Assembly (NCBI RefSeq): GCF_000428145.1
Contig: NZ_ATZJ01000065.1
Coordinates: forward strand, 1-11,598
Reading direction: 5' to 3'
DNA from: Chitinilyticum litopenaei DSM 21440
GTDB lineage: Bacteria; Pseudomonadota; Gammaproteobacteria; Burkholderiales; Chitinibacteraceae
DNA length: 11,598 nucleotides
Under the pieces are notes generated by a model. That model did not search any database. It saw nothing but the letters and a program-made list of their open reading frames with translations, and was not told the DNA's origin. The stretch's first letter is position 1. Every line of letters starts with the position of its first letter. Positions 1 to 6,049 of the stretch are shown one piece after another. Made by a program: the position numbers and the translations under genes.

Positions 1-252
1 GCCGACAGTGGTGATGCACCGATCGACAACAACCCGGTGGAAAACGCCATCCGGCCGATCGCACTGGGGAAGAAGAACTGGTTGTTTGCCGGCAGCGAAG
101 CCAGCGGCCGCCGTGCCGCCGCAATCCAGAGCCTGCTTGGCACCGCGAAACTGAACGGCATTGAGCCGCTGAGTTGGCTGACGGAAACGCTGGAAAAACT
201 GCCGGCCTGGCCGAACAGCCAAATCGACGAGTTGCTGCCACTGCGACGCTAA
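1..252 (+). CDS. tnpC: IS66-family transposase, C-terminal fragment (cut by window edge)
   Basis: This is the last 83 residues of an IS66-type DDE transposase; the reading frame is open from base 1 and ends at TAA 250-252, so the gene continues to the left of the window. The block DNNPVENAIRP (residues 9-19 of the visible part), followed by LGKKNWLFAGSEASGRRAA and a TAKLNGIEPLSWL segment, is the characteristic C-terminal signature of the IS66 transposase family (about 510-530 residues when complete). The glutamate in the DNN-x2-E block is probably the third acidic residue of the catalytic triad (from family knowledge, not shown here). The enzyme would cut and join the ends of its own element. 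No frameshift is visible in the part seen, so this end of the element looks intact; whether the whole element is active cannot be judged. Confidence 0.93.
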   Translation, partial: ADSGDAPIDNNPVENAIRPIALGKKNWLFAGSEASGRRAAAIQSLLGTAKLNGIEPLSWLTETLEKLPAWPNSQIDELLPLRR

Positions 253-278
253 CCGAGGCGGTTTCCTTGATCAATGCG

Positions 279-296
279 GGGCGGCTGGACGCTTAC
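279..296 (+). repeat. IS66 terminal inverted repeat (right end)
   Basis: Read from the outside inward (minus strand) the sequence begins GTAAGCGTCCAGCCGCCC. GTAAGCG is the typical outer tip of IS66-family ends. The inner limit is arbitrary because the matching left end is not in the window. Confidence 0.7.
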
Positions 297-304
297 CTGT
301 CATT
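297..304. other. Predicted 8-bp target-site duplication copy next to IS66 end
   Basis: IS66 elements normally duplicate 8 bp of target on insertion. If the element ends at 296, the flanking copy is CTGTCATT. The partner copy on the far side is outside the window, so this is a prediction only. Confidence 0.4.
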
Positions 305-405
305 TACAGGCGTGTGCCTGATTTAGCGGTGTGGATTGGCACTTCGCGTCGGAATGATCGTGCGTGGATTTTCTCCATGCACCATCGCGCTGGCTGGCAG
401 GCTAA

Positions 406-435
406 CTGGCAGCTTACTGCTGATCGGGTCATAAT
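406..435 (+). promoter_or_regulatory. Candidate sigma70 promoter of pap
   Basis: CATAAT at 430-435 (5 of 6 to TATAAT) lies 18 bases downstream of CTGGCA at 406-411 (4 of 6 to TTGACA). A start near 442 would leave a leader of about 20 bases containing the ribosome site GGAG at 452-455, seven bases before ATG 463. The 166-base stretch between the IS end (296) and pap holds no other gene. A heptamer CTGGCAG occurs twice (394-400 and 406-412), 12 bases apart, over the -35 region and could be a binding site. Confidence 0.4.
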
Positions 436-462
436 CATTCCAGACTGTTCTGGAGAGTGATC

Positions 463-1959
463 ATGTTTGAATCGGCAGAGCTTGGCCATTGCATCGACAA
501 GCAGACTTATCGGGATGAAGAGGGCAAGCTGCGCGAGGCCTTGCTCAATATCCAGTATGCGCTGAAAGAGCGAAATGAATTTCCCGTGGTCATCATTCTC
601 GGGGGCGTGCCCACCGCAGGCCGTGGTGAAATGGCCAATCTGTTGACCGAGTGGATGGATCCGCGCTATCTGCGTACCGACGCCTTTGGTGCGCCCAACG
701 ACGAAGAGGCGGCCCGCCCGCCATTCTGGCGCTTCTGGCGTGTACTGCCGCCGAAAGGGCGGATCGGCATCCTGTTTGGTGGCTGGTATGCCGATCCATT
801 CTGGGGCTGGGACGGCGAACAGGATGCCGCGCGGATTGATCGGCGTATTGAACGCATTGTCCGGCTGGAGAAAATGCTGGCGGATGAAGGCGTGCTGGTG
901 CTGAAATTCTGGCTGCATCTTTCACGCGGGCAGCTCAAGGACAGGCTGAAGAAGCTGGCTTCCGACAAGAAAACCGCCTGGCGGGTAACCGAAAGCGACC
1001 AGCAGTTTCTCAAGCAATATGACCGGCAAATCGAGCATTACCGCGATTTGCTCATGCGGACCAATCTCGCGGATGCGCCCTGGCGCGTGGTTGAAGCTTC
1101 CGACAGCAATTACCGCAACCTCTCGGTAGGCCGGCAGGTGCTTGAAACCATCGAGCACCAGCTTGCCAGGCCCAGTGTGAAGCAGCGCCGGGTCGATGCG
1201 CCGCCCCTGGTCTCGTCGATCGACGGTGTGCGTCTGCTTGATCGCCTGAAGCTTGACTACGAACTCAGCAAGGATGACTACAAGAAGCAGCTGGAGGTGC
1301 TGCAGGGACGCCTGAATGGCTTGTCCCTGCATCCGAAGTTTGCCGAACTGTCGGTCATTACCGTCTTCGAGGGCATGGATGCGGCGGGCAAGGGCGGGAG
1401 CATCCGCCGCATTACTGCCGCGCTGGATGCGCGGGTATATCGTGTGGTGCCCATTGCCGCACCTTCCGAGGAGGAACGTGCCCAGCCTTATCTCTGGCGG
1501 TTCTGGCGCCACATCCCGCCGCATGGACACCTGACCGTATTTGATCGTTCCTGGTATGGGCGTGTGCTGGTCGAGCGTGTGGAGGGTTTTGCGGCGCCGG
1601 CGGAATGGATGCGCGCTTACAATGAGATCAACGATTTTGAAGATCAGCTCGATGATGCCAATGTGATCGTGGTGAAGTTCTGGCTGGCCATCAGTAATCA
1701 GGAGCAGTTGCGTCGCTTTGAAGAGCGGCAGGCCGTCGAATGGAAGCGCTTCAAGATTACCGATGAGGACTGGCGCAACCGGGAAAAATGGGAGGCATAT
1801 ATCGAGGCGGCCAGCGATATGATCGAGCGCACCAGCACCCCCACTGCGCCCTGGCACCTGATTGCCGCCAATAATAAATATCATGCCCGTTTGCAGGTCA
1901 TGCGCCATCTCTGTGACGCGCTGGAAGCACGCCTGAAGCGCAAGGAAAAGAAAGCCTGA
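463..1959 (+). CDS. pap: Polyphosphate:AMP phosphotransferase (two-domain PPK2, class II)
   Basis: The 498-residue protein moves a phosphate from inorganic polyphosphate to AMP, giving ADP; with adenylate kinase this regenerates ATP from polyphosphate in the cytoplasm. It has two fused PPK2 domains. The C-terminal one (about residues 255-495) has an intact Walker A loop, GMDAAGKGG from residue 304, and a Walker B/lid motif FDRSWYGR from 360. The N-terminal one (about 25-245) keeps the fold signature but is degenerate: GGVPTAGRGE from residue 47 has Arg54 in place of the P-loop lysine, and GGWYADPFWG (about 106-115) replaces the FDRSWY motif. Length and the single active domain match known PAP enzymes (about 500 residues). 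An upstream in-frame GTG at 457 exists, but ATG 463 is preferred because GGAG 452-455 is seven bases away. It appears monocistronic; the next gene is 156 bases on, with no clear terminator between. Confidence 0.95.
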   Translation: MFESAELGHCIDKQTYRDEEGKLREALLNIQYALKERNEFPVVIILGGVPTAGRGEMANLLTEWMDPRYLRTDAFGAPNDEEAARPPFWRFWRVLPPKGRIGILFGGWYADPFWGWDGEQDAARIDRRIERIVRLEKMLADEGVLVLKFWLHLSRGQLKDRLKKLASDKKTAWRVTESDQQFLKQYDRQIEHYRDLLMRTNLADAPWRVVEASDSNYRNLSVGRQVLETIEHQLARPSVKQRRVDAPPLVSSIDGVRLLDRLKLDYELSKDDYKKQLEVLQGRLNGLSLHPKFAELSVITVFEGMDAAGKGGSIRRITAALDARVYRVVPIAAPSEEERAQPYLWRFWRHIPPHGHLTVFDRSWYGRVLVERVEGFAAPAEWMRAYNEINDFEDQLDDANVIVVKFWLAISNQEQLRRFEERQAVEWKRFKITDEDWRNREKWEAYIEAASDMIERTSTPTAPWHLIAANNKYHARLQVMRHLCDALEARLKRKEKKA

Positions 1960-2115
1960 GCGGCGCGCCGCCCTTGCCGGTGTGCTAGAGCCTTGGCTTT
2001 AGGTGCAGGGTATTGTGCTTCGCGTTAAACTCCGGAAGGGTTGCAGCCCTATACGGTGTGGTGTTTCCCGGTGGTGGCGGCACAGGATTTTCTGGCAATT
2101 CGATCTTGAGGGCGT

Positions 2116-3195
2116 ATGGCGGACTGGAGCATTTGGCGGGCGCTGGAAGAATGGCGAAGCAAGCGGCACGAGCTTGATCCGATTTTTGCGCGCGCCGGCA
2201 TCGCCCCCGAGCTGGAAACCATGGTCAACCGGGTCTGTGTCGACCTCAAGCGGACGCCGCCGACCGCGCCGTTGGTCAGTGGTGATCCCAGCCGTGACGG
2301 CCAGGAGCTGAGCCGCTATCACGAAGGCTACTACCGTCATTACGATGAGCCGCTCTACAAGGTGGAAAGCCTGTTGCGGCAACCCTGGGTGCCCGAGGCC
2401 GCGCCACAGGCGGCGCTGATTCAGCAGGAAGTCGCGAGATTGCGCCAGCAGATGAAGGCCAATCCGGGCAAGAATCCCGGCTTCGGAACACTGGAGCAAT
2501 TGCTGCAGCATTATGTCCTGTTGGACAGTCCCCAGCATCCCGTAGATGCCGCCGTGCTGCAGGAGCGGCGCAATCAGCTGATCGATCTGGCCGGCTACCC
2601 CCTGCTGGTCCAGCACGCCCTTTCCGATCCGTATAACGATCAGGTGCCGCCGCTCGCCAGTGCCGAATTTCGCCGGCAGCTGGCGCAGAAGATGGAAGAA
2701 TACAGCGCAACACCATGGCTGCATTGCCGTGTGGTCACCAACTGGTATGTCACGCTGGCGCTGGATGCGGCGCTCAGCAGCAAGAAGCGCGATGCCGAGG
2801 ACGATGTGCGCATCCGCGTGCAGCTGCGCCGCCGCTGGCCCAGTTTGTCCGTGCTGCTTCCGAAGTTCGAGCAGGCTGACCAGATCTGGTATCTGCTGCT
2901 GATCTGTGGGGCGCTGTTCGCCATCTTCACGGAAATCTGGTGGCTGGCTGTTGCGCTGATCATCTGGCTGAATCTCTCGCTGGGCGGACATCGCCGTGAA
3001 CGCAAGCTGATCGAACGGCGGCGCGCCCATCTGGTCGAGCGCGCTCAGGTAATGAAAAAGGTGCGCGATCGTTTCGTCCAGGGGCAGACCAGCCTGGAAA
3101 AGCTGACTTTTACCCTGCGACAGCTGGATGAGCACGACGAGTATTTTGATCCCGTCGTCTATACGCTACTGCATCTGCACCAGCACGAGGTCTGA
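2116..3195 (+). CDS. Hypothetical membrane protein with hydrophobic hairpin near C-terminus
   Basis: I do not recognise this 359-residue protein. Residues 1-255 are hydrophilic and largely helical in appearance, with many Gln, Arg and Leu (for example around 100-115, and the polar stretch about 230-245). A hydrophobic stretch at about 257-290, interrupted by Glu273 and rich in Trp/Leu/Ile, could be two short membrane helices or a re-entrant hairpin. It is followed at once by the basic cluster GGHRRERKLIERRR, so both large ends probably face the cytoplasm. A charged helical tail (about 293-345) ends in LLHLHQHEV. There is no signal peptide. ATG 2116 is the first possible start after an in-frame TGA at 2107; its ribosome site GAGGG (2108-2112) is only three bases away, so a later start such as ATG 2221 is possible. 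The 156 bases upstream show only a weak hairpin (1985-2002) and no convincing promoter. Its stop lies one base from the stop of the convergent amidotransferase gene. Confidence 0.85.
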   Translation: MADWSIWRALEEWRSKRHELDPIFARAGIAPELETMVNRVCVDLKRTPPTAPLVSGDPSRDGQELSRYHEGYYRHYDEPLYKVESLLRQPWVPEAAPQAALIQQEVARLRQQMKANPGKNPGFGTLEQLLQHYVLLDSPQHPVDAAVLQERRNQLIDLAGYPLLVQHALSDPYNDQVPPLASAEFRRQLAQKMEEYSATPWLHCRVVTNWYVTLALDAALSSKKRDAEDDVRIRVQLRRRWPSLSVLLPKFEQADQIWYLLLICGALFAIFTEIWWLAVALIIWLNLSLGGHRRERKLIERRRAHLVERAQVMKKVRDRFVQGQTSLEKLTFTLRQLDEHDEYFDPVVYTLLHLHQHEV

Positions 3196-3196
3196 T

Positions 3197-3964
3197 TCAG
3201 CCCGCCAGTTCGACCTGACCGGCACGAAACAGCGTCAGGCTGCCTGGTTCCAGTCGGATCCATGCTTCGTTATCGGTCAGTGGCAGGGTGGCGATGATCG
3301 CGGCCCGGTCATTCGGCGTCGTGCATTCGGCAAAATTGATGGAGACATCGGCATCGGCCAGATGGGCATGGCGGAAAGGCGCCTTGCGGATCAGGTAATG
3401 GAGCTGGGTGCTGCAATGCGCGAACAACAAGTCTTCAACGCCCAGCAGGACATTGAAAGAGCCGGCCTTGGCAAGCTCCGCCGTGATGCGGCGGATGGCG
3501 GCAAAGAGTGCGATGGTGTCCGGCATGGTGGAAAATTCGGCGCTCAGGCGATCCAGCAGCAGGCAAAATGCCTGCTCGCTGTCGGTATCGCCCAGTGGCC
3601 GAAAGCGCTGCCCAGCGTAGCGAAGCTCCGGCAGATTGCCGTTGTGGGCAAGCAGCCATTCCCGCCCCCAGAGTTCACGGCGAAACGGGTGGGTGTTGGC
3701 AAGGCTGAGCTGCCCCTGCGTGGCCTTGCGGATGTGCGCCAGCACATTGAGGCTCTTGATCGGATAGGCTCGCACAAAGTCGGCGACAGGTGACGTGGCC
3801 GAGGGCAGGTAGTCCAGAAAGAGCCGCCATGCGCCGGCTTCGAAAAAGCCGATACCCCAGCCGTCCGAATGTTCATCGGTCAGCCCGCCCCGACGCCGGA
3901 AACCTTCGAAGGAGAAGGCGATGTCGGTGGGCACATTGCAGTTCATGCCGAGCAGCTGGCACAT
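3197..3964 (-). CDS. yafJ: Class II glutamine amidotransferase, YafJ-like
   Basis: This 255-residue, single-domain Ntn-hydrolase matches the E. coli YafJ type closely in sequence and length. Processing exposes Cys2 (start MCQLLGMNCNVPTD) as the nucleophile that hydrolyses an amide, typically glutamine. Other family residues are visible: DGWGI at 34-38, Arg79 in HIRKATQG, NTHPF at 90-94, Asn108-Gly109 of AHNGN (oxyanion hole) and GDTDSE at 125-130. The physiological substrate of YafJ proteins is not known to me; related stand-alone proteins such as EgtC hydrolyse gamma-glutamyl amides. The start is fixed at 3964 by Cys2 and by a strong AAGGAG (3971-3976), six bases away; the longer open frame to 4030 runs into the fabI terminator. 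It lies downstream of fabI but behind that terminator, so it probably has its own promoter, which I could not identify. Confidence 0.93.
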   Translation of the reverse strand: MCQLLGMNCNVPTDIAFSFEGFRRRGGLTDEHSDGWGIGFFEAGAWRLFLDYLPSATSPVADFVRAYPIKSLNVLAHIRKATQGQLSLANTHPFRRELWGREWLLAHNGNLPELRYAGQRFRPLGDTDSEQAFCLLLDRLSAEFSTMPDTIALFAAIRRITAELAKAGSFNVLLGVEDLLFAHCSTQLHYLIRKAPFRHAHLADADVSINFAECTTPNDRAAIIATLPLTDNEAWIRLEPGSLTLFRAGQVELAG

Positions 3965-4030
3965 GAGGGGCTCCTTGGGCTGGCGATCTGACTTGTCATC
4001 TGATTGTTGCAGCTTGCTGGCTGCAGGCAA

Positions 4031-4059
4031 ACAAAAACGCCCGCAAGGATGCGGGCGTT
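4031..4059 (-). terminator. Rho-independent terminator of fabI
   Basis: A perfect 10-bp stem pairs 4036-4045 with 4050-4059 (AACGCCCGCA against TGCGGGCGTT, loop AGGA). On the minus strand it is followed by TTTTTGTTT. It lies 18 bases after the fabI stop and separates fabI from the amidotransferase gene. Confidence 0.9.
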
Positions 4060-4077
4060 CGGTCTTGCCTGGCGCGT

Positions 4078-4860
4078 TTATTCCGCCATGGCGCCGGCAC
4101 CCTGGCTGAATCCGGCATCGGCCATGATGACTTCACCGGTCATCGAGGACGACAGCGGCGAGAGCAGGAAGGCCGCCACATTGCCCACTTCCTCGATAGT
4201 CACATTGCGCTTGAGCGGTGTGCCTTCAGCGGCACGGCGCAGCAGCTGGCTGAAGTTGCCGATGCCGGCGGCCGCGAGTGTCTTGATCGGGCCGGCGGAA
4301 ATCGCGTTGACGCGGATCTGCTGGCCGCCCAGTGCCGCAGCCATGTAGCGCACATTGGCTTCCAGCGAGGCCTTGGCCAGGCCCATCACGTTGTAATTCG
4401 GAATGGCCCGGGTGGCTCCCAAGTAGGACAGGGCAACCAGGGATGCGCCTTCGCGCAGCATCGGACGCGCGGCTTTGGCCAGGCCGGCAAAGCTGTAGGA
4501 CGAAATGTCGTGCGCTACGCGGAAGGCATCGCGGGTCACGGCATCCAGGTAGTCGCCCTTCAGTGCTTCGCGCGGTGCAAAGGCAATCGAATGCACCAGG
4601 CCGTCCAGTCCGTCCCAGTGTTTGGCCAGTTCGGTGAACACCGCGGCAATCTGCTCGTCGCTGGCGACATCACAGGGCAGCACGAGATCGGTGTCGAAGT
4701 GCTTGGCCAGGTCGGTTACACGCTGCTTCAGATCCTCATGCGCATAGGTGAAGGCAAGGCTAGCGCCTTCACGCTTGCAGGCCTGGGCAATGCCGTAAGC
4801 AATCGAACGGTCGGACAAGAGGCCAGTAATCAGGATTTTCTTGTCGGCGAGAAACCCCAT
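4078..4860 (-). CDS. fabI: Enoyl-[acyl-carrier-protein] reductase (NADH), FabI
   Basis: The 260-residue short-chain dehydrogenase reduces trans-2-enoyl-ACP to acyl-ACP with NADH, the last step of each fatty-acid elongation cycle, in the cytoplasm. It aligns along its whole length with E. coli FabI (262 residues), including the N-terminal MGFL..K.ILITG nucleotide-binding segment, CDVA at 63-66, Tyr146 in SYLGA, and the catalytic Tyr156-x6-Lys163 in YNVMGLAKASLEANVRYM, with Met159 and Phe203 also kept. Position 93, Gly in the E. coli enzyme and a known triclosan-resistance site, is Ala here (SIAFAP), as it is in the S. aureus enzyme. The start is supported by AGGAT (4869-4873), eight bases upstream. 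It has its own promoter-like TATAAT and its own terminator, so it looks monocistronic, though read-through from ygfZ (72 bases upstream) is possible. Confidence 0.97.
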   Translation of the reverse strand: MGFLADKKILITGLLSDRSIAYGIAQACKREGASLAFTYAHEDLKQRVTDLAKHFDTDLVLPCDVASDEQIAAVFTELAKHWDGLDGLVHSIAFAPREALKGDYLDAVTRDAFRVAHDISSYSFAGLAKAARPMLREGASLVALSYLGATRAIPNYNVMGLAKASLEANVRYMAAALGGQQIRVNAISAGPIKTLAAAGIGNFSQLLRRAAEGTPLKRNVTIEEVGNVAAFLLSPLSSSMTGEVIMADAGFSQGAGAMAE

Positions 4861-4895
4861 GGGTGCACATCCTATTGTTGTGTGATGAGTAGGGG

Positions 4896-4924
4896 ATTAT
4901 ACGCAAAAGCGCTGGGCGGCATAA
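4896..4924 (-). promoter_or_regulatory. Candidate fabI promoter
   Basis: On the minus strand a perfect -10 TATAAT occupies 4901-4896. The matching -35 position, 17 bases upstream, reads TTATGC (4924-4919), a poor match, so the promoter rests mainly on its -10. The predicted start is near 4889, giving a leader of about 28 bases with the ribosome site AGGAT. A 12-bp palindrome GCCTGATCAGGC (4927-4938) overlaps the ygfZ stop just upstream. Confidence 0.6.
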
Positions 4925-4932
4925 GCGCCTGA

Positions 4933-5961
4933 TCAGGCAAGTACATAAGGCAGGGGCAAGGTTTGCAGCAGCGGGCCGTCGGCTTGCCCAAGGTGCAGTC
5001 CCTGCTCCTGCAGATCGGTGCGCGCCACCACCAGTGCTTCGCAGAGGCCCGATTCGCCAGGCGCCGCCAGCATGACCATGCCGGCGGCCTGATCGGCCAG
5101 CCCGGGGCTGTAGACACTCTGGCCGGCCTCGACGTGTTCGGCAGCAATGCTGACGCGCAGCATGCGGCGCTTGGTTTTGCCAAGGTACTGCGTGCGCGCC
5201 ACGATTTCCTGGCCCGGATAGCAGCCCTTGCTGAAGCTCACGCCACCAATCAGTTCCAGATTGGCCATCTGCGGCACGAACTCTTCCTGCGTTTTCCCGC
5301 TGACCCAGGGGGTGCCGGTGCGAATCTGTTGCAGCTCCCAGGCCCAGCTGTCGGCTGGGAGGGCGCCCGCAGCGGTGAGTGCCTGCCAGGTCTCCGCCAG
5401 TTGCTCGGCAGGCACAAACAGGTGAAAGGCATCGCCTGGCAGGCTGACGATCCGGATACCTGTTGTGGTATTGGCCTGGGTGTATTCGTTGGCAAGGGTA
5501 AGGTCACCATACCTTGCCTGCAGCAGGGTCCTGGCCGCCGGGCCGGCCAGCCCCAGGCAGGGCAGGTCCGCGCTGGCGTCGCTCGCCCGGGTTTTGGCGC
5601 GCAGGATGAACATCGCCAGCCGCTTCTGGATGGTCGCCTGCAGCTCGCCATACAGTTGCAGCAATACATCCTCGCCGTCGCGCAAGGCCAGAAAGCTGGC
5701 AAGCATGCGGCCCTTGGGGGTCGAGTAACTGCTCAGCTGCGCATGCGCGCCATCCAGTTTGGCGATATCGCTGGACAGCTGTCCCTGTAGAAAGCTCAGG
5801 CTTTCCTCGCCGCTGAAACGGATCAGCCCAAGGTGGCTGAGTGGGACCAGAATGGCGTTGCCGGACAGGTGCTGGAGGGTTGCTTCCCGTGTCGCCAGAC
5901 CACTGACGCGGCCTTCGCTGAAGGTGGCATGGTGGGGGGCAAGAAGAGTGGTCCAGGTCAT
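4933..5961 (-). CDS. ygfZ: YgfZ/GcvT-family folate-binding protein (Fe-S cluster maintenance)
   Basis: The 342-residue protein belongs to the COG0354 branch of the GcvT fold. E. coli YgfZ is a tetrahydrofolate-dependent factor that supports synthesis or repair of certain iron-sulfur enzymes and of MiaB-type tRNA modification. The family signature K-G-C-[FY]-x-G-Q-E-x3-R is present as KGCYPGQEIVAR from Lys245, with the conserved Cys247; FLQGQLSSDI near residue 57 and the C-terminal GxVT-like barrel region are also in place. The start ATG 5961 is chosen because AGGAG (5968-5972) lies six bases upstream and because the protein then starts as expected for the family. The open frame continues upstream to 6303, but that part overlaps the AsmA-like gene and reads as low-complexity Ala/Ser/Pro. 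It follows the AsmA-like gene after 88 bases containing a hairpin. Confidence 0.93.
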   Translation of the reverse strand: MTWTTLLAPHHATFSEGRVSGLATREATLQHLSGNAILVPLSHLGLIRFSGEESLSFLQGQLSSDIAKLDGAHAQLSSYSTPKGRMLASFLALRDGEDVLLQLYGELQATIQKRLAMFILRAKTRASDASADLPCLGLAGPAARTLLQARYGDLTLANEYTQANTTTGIRIVSLPGDAFHLFVPAEQLAETWQALTAAGALPADSWAWELQQIRTGTPWVSGKTQEEFVPQMANLELIGGVSFSKGCYPGQEIVARTQYLGKTKRRMLRVSIAAEHVEAGQSVYSPGLADQAAGMVMLAAPGESGLCEALVVARTDLQEQGLHLGQADGPLLQTLPLPYVLA

Positions 5962-6000
5962 CGCAGGCTCCTGCTGTCGGTTGGCAATCCGCAAAGTATA

Positions 6001-6021
6001 ACGCCCCGCTGGGCGGGGCGT
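6001..6021 (-). terminator. GC-rich hairpin after the AsmA-like gene (possible weak terminator)
   Basis: A perfect 9-bp stem pairs ACGCCCCGC (6001-6009) with GCGGGGCGT (6013-6021) around a three-base loop. On the minus strand the following bases are TATACTTTGC, not a proper U-tract, so termination would be partial at best. TATACT (6000-5995) could instead serve as a -10 for ygfZ, but no -35 was found. Confidence 0.45.
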
Positions 6022-6049
6022 GTTGCGAGAGGGGGGGCGAGCCTGACGA

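Larger units (their letters stand above)
1..296 (+). mobile_element. Right-hand end of an IS66-family insertion sequence
   Basis: The transposase stop codon is followed by 44 bases and then ...GGACGCTTAC, whose reverse complement GTAAGCGTCC matches the usual start of IS66-family terminal inverted repeats. The element therefore appears to end at base 296. The left end and any tnpA/tnpB accessory genes are outside the window. The transposase reads towards pap, which begins 167 bases beyond the element's edge. Confidence 0.85.

Noticed and set aside
304..918. Open frame of 204 codons on the minus strand opposite pap
   Set aside because: It overlaps a clear PPK2 gene, spans the pap promoter, and the translation shows no recognisable domain; it is an antisense shadow of G/C-ending codons.
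922..1908. Open frame of 328 codons on the minus strand opposite pap
   Set aside because: Fully antisense to the conserved pap gene with His/Ile/Leu-rich composition typical of a shadow frame.
1985..2002. Hairpin after pap considered as its terminator
   Set aside because: The pairing CTAGAGCC/GGCTTTAG has a two-base loop, includes a G-U pair and no following U-tract, so termination there is not supported.
1999..3135. Open frame of 378 codons on the minus strand opposite the unrecognised membrane protein
   Set aside because: Because the plus-strand gene is itself unassigned I considered this seriously. The plus frame has an in-frame start with a ribosome site, a plausible membrane hairpin followed by basic residues and a normal composition; the minus frame is Gln/His/Leu-rich and starts inside the conserved 3' part of the other.
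3128..3793. Plus-strand open frame of 221 codons across the YafJ-like gene
   Set aside because: Opposite a clearly conserved amidotransferase with Cys2 and all family motifs.
3965..4030. N-terminal extension of the YafJ-like frame
   Set aside because: Class II amidotransferases need cysteine directly after the initiator methionine; only the start at 3964 gives this.
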